Part shown: positions 60,900 to 64,000 of the stretch, piece by piece
Numbering within the stretch: the stretch's first letter is position 1
Layout: every line of letters begins with the position of its first letter
Assembly (NCBI RefSeq): GCF_032716425.1
Contig: NZ_CP090419.1
Location: 3,276,001 to 3,340,000, forward strand
Origin: Pseudoalteromonas sp. N1230-9
Lineage (GTDB): Bacteria; Pseudomonadota; Gammaproteobacteria; Enterobacterales; Alteromonadaceae
Direction of reading: 5' to 3'
Length of the DNA: 64,000 nt
Made by a program: the position numbers and the translations under genes
The notes under the pieces: model-generated
Databases searched by the model: none
What the model was told of the DNA's origin: nothing
The model's input: only the letters and a program-made list of their open reading frames with translations

Positions 60900-60914
60900 C
60901 GACACTTACTACAT

Positions 60915-60949
60915 AAAAAGCCCAGCAGGGAATCTCTGCTGGGCTTTTT
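60915..60949 (+). terminator. Terminator of the SdaC-like gene
   Basis: Stem AAAAAGCCCAGCAG/CTGCTGGGCTTTTT with a 7 nt loop and a T run, 16 bp past the stop. Confidence 0.93.
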
Positions 60950-61067
60950 TGGTTATGTCAGCATACTGCTAAGATCCGGCTTTAGGAATAGTCTGGACAT
61001 ACAGCAGAGGTTTTTCTTTAGTATTAGCGCAACCACTTTACAAATAACCTCTGCATTCTAGTCTCGA

Positions 61068-61146
61068 ACAGCAGCGGGTTCATCCCGCGTCATGGGTTGT
61101 GCGTCCACTACGTCTATCACGCGATATAAAATCGCGACGACACACA
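61068..61146. repeat. ~78 bp repeat, copy 1 (outer)
   Basis: Contains GCGGGTTCATCCCGC and CGCGATATAAAATCGCG, each able to form a small hairpin, and ends in GACGACACACAC. Aligns with the copies at 61263 and 61359. The stretch 60950-61067 in front of it has a 9 bp inverted repeat (GCAGAGGTT/AACCTCTGC, 61004-61054) but no gene. Confidence 0.75.
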
Positions 61147-61182
61147 CAAAAAAGCCGTTGAATTTCTACAACGGGTTTCGCT
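61147..61182 (-). terminator. Degenerate copy of the rRNA-operon terminator
   Basis: CACAAAAAA followed by CCGTTG/CAACGG arms. Nearly the same sequence as the working terminator at 61439-61472 but with an A-A mismatch in the stem. Confidence 0.65.
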
Positions 61183-61183
61183 T

Positions 61184-61262
61184 ATTTGGAGCCATGGTGG
61201 GCTACGCAGTGGATATCTCGCTTTTTATGGCATCTGCCACACTCTCATTATATTGGATGGCT
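61184..61262 (-). pseudogene. Decayed 5S rRNA remnant
   Basis: The core at 61226-61247 matches the real 5S 3' half (61508-61529) at 19 of 22 positions. GGAGCC and the terminator copy beside it are in the same order. The remainder of the 5S is missing or unrecognisable. Confidence 0.7.
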
Positions 61263-61341
61263 TATCGCGTAGCCGCGAGCTTACTCCACGTCATTGGCTC
61301 TTTATTCGCGGATAGAGCGCGATGTAAAATCGCGACGACAA
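61263..61341. repeat. ~78 bp repeat, copy 2
   Basis: Starts TATCGCGTAGC and ends ATCGCGACGACA. It lies directly beside the 5S remnant. The GCGGG hairpin is partly lost in this copy. Confidence 0.75.
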
Positions 61342-61358
61342 ACGTCTTGGGGTGGCCT

Positions 61359-61436
61359 TGTCGCGTAGCAGTGGGTTTATCCCGCGTCATGGGCTGTCTA
61401 TTTACGGATAAAGCGCGATATAAAAGCACGACGACA
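61359..61436. repeat. ~78 bp repeat, copy 3
   Basis: Starts TGTCGCGTAGC, has GTGGGTTTATCCCGC and GCGCGATATAAAAGC, ends ACGACGACA just before the rRNA terminator. The closest match is copy 2, 15-20 bp away. Confidence 0.75.
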
Positions 61437-61438
61437 CG

Positions 61439-61472
61439 CACAAAAAACCCGTTGCATTGCTGCAACGGGTTT
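61439..61472 (-). terminator. rRNA operon terminator
   Basis: 12 bp stem AAACCCGTTGCA/TGCAACGGGTTT, 4 nt loop, then TTTTTTGTG on the minus strand, just past the 5S gene. Confidence 0.92.
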
Positions 61473-61484
61473 CTTTAATTAGGA

Positions 61485-61600
61485 GCCTGGCGATGTCCTA
61501 CTTTCACATGGCAAATGCCACACTATCATCGGCGCTGTTTCGTTTCACTACTGAGTTCGGCATGGGGTCAGGTGGGTCCAAAACGCTATTGTCACCAAGC
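61485..61600 (-). rRNA. rrf: 5S ribosomal RNA
   Basis: About 116 nt. Conserved pieces on the minus strand include CCATGCCGAACTCAG, GTGAAACGAAACAGCGCCGA, and pairing ends CTTGGTGAC/GCCAGG. Ends are set by the terminal helix and may be off by a few bases. Confidence 0.95.
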
Positions 61601-61788
61601 AAAATACGTGGAAAGGATTCTCGATAAAGCGCGTAGCGCTTACGAGTCCTTTGCGCAAGGTGAACTGATTTCGCATTAAGCGTTGCGGTTCACCCTACTA
61701 AAATTCGGAATGCTGATTTTAAGTAAATGTCTACTTTAGTTTTTTAACTTCTGTCTGTTACGCTGTCACAAAACGCGTTTGGCGTTGT

Positions 61789-64000
<2,212 letters not shown>

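Noticed and set aside
61004..61054. 9 bp inverted repeat with a 33 nt loop
   Set aside because: No T run and a long loop; could be chance in an AT-rich spacer.
61092..61478. 128-codon open frame downstream of the rRNA operon
   Set aside because: It is built from the repeats, the 5S remnant and the terminator; no ribosome site, and the protein repeats mirror the DNA repeats.

Overview
The window reads as the chromosome of a marine gammaproteobacterium of the Alteromonadales, most like Pseudoalteromonas. This rests on moderate-to-low GC, close Enterobacteria-like core genes (Rep, Can, IlvGMDA, CysGDNC, the rpl-rpo-str block), a heme-type fatty acid cis/trans isomerase, TonB-free marine-style alkaline phosphatases and a SdaC-type permease. 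The species is inferred from remembered sequence similarity, not from a search.

Layout. 1-7.9 kb: a 5'-truncated GAF-GAF-GGDEF-(degenerate EAL) protein, convergent with rep; then ubiK, the beta-carbonic anhydrase can, a SAM methyltransferase and an NMT1/THI5-like periplasmic protein. 7.9-13.6 kb: the branched-chain amino acid operon ilvL-ilvG-ilvM-ilvD-ilvA (minus strand, no ilvE), with a newly called leader peptide and attenuator. 13.9-26.7 kb: mostly envelope and stress genes (TraB/GumN protein, ModF-like ABC ATPase, DUF4097-like protein, PilJ-type hybrid kinase, Cti isomerase, SDR, two tandem alkaline phosphatases). 26.9-43.9 kb: the large minus-strand information-processing block tRNA-Trp-secE-nusG-rplKAJL-rpoBC-rpsL-rpsG-fusA-tuf. 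43.9-50.5 kb: a giant hybrid propeller sensor (HTCS), a CsgG-like lipoprotein, an unknown 166-residue protein and deoC. 50.6-57.7 kb: a sulfate assimilation operon cysG-cysD-cysN-SLC13 permease-cysC-cysQ behind a perfect palindrome. 57.8-60.9 kb: an AT-rich beta-helix protein gene, a 63-residue protein and a sdaC-like permease. 60.9-64 kb: the distal end of an rRNA operon on the minus strand (23S partial, 5S, terminator), followed by a decayed second 5S-plus-terminator unit and three copies of a ~78 bp repeat.

The most interesting pattern is regulatory. In the rpl-rpo-str block, three near-consensus sigma70 promoters (upstream of rplK, rplJ and rpsL) are laid over intrinsic-terminator hairpins, so that the 5' arm of each hairpin lies upstream of the predicted transcription start. 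Transcripts reading in from the upstream gene would make the whole hairpin and stop. Transcripts starting at the promoter lack the 5' arm and escape. A fourth terminator, between rplL and rpoB, has no promoter and looks like a classical attenuator. This is read from sequence only; transcript-end mapping would decide it.
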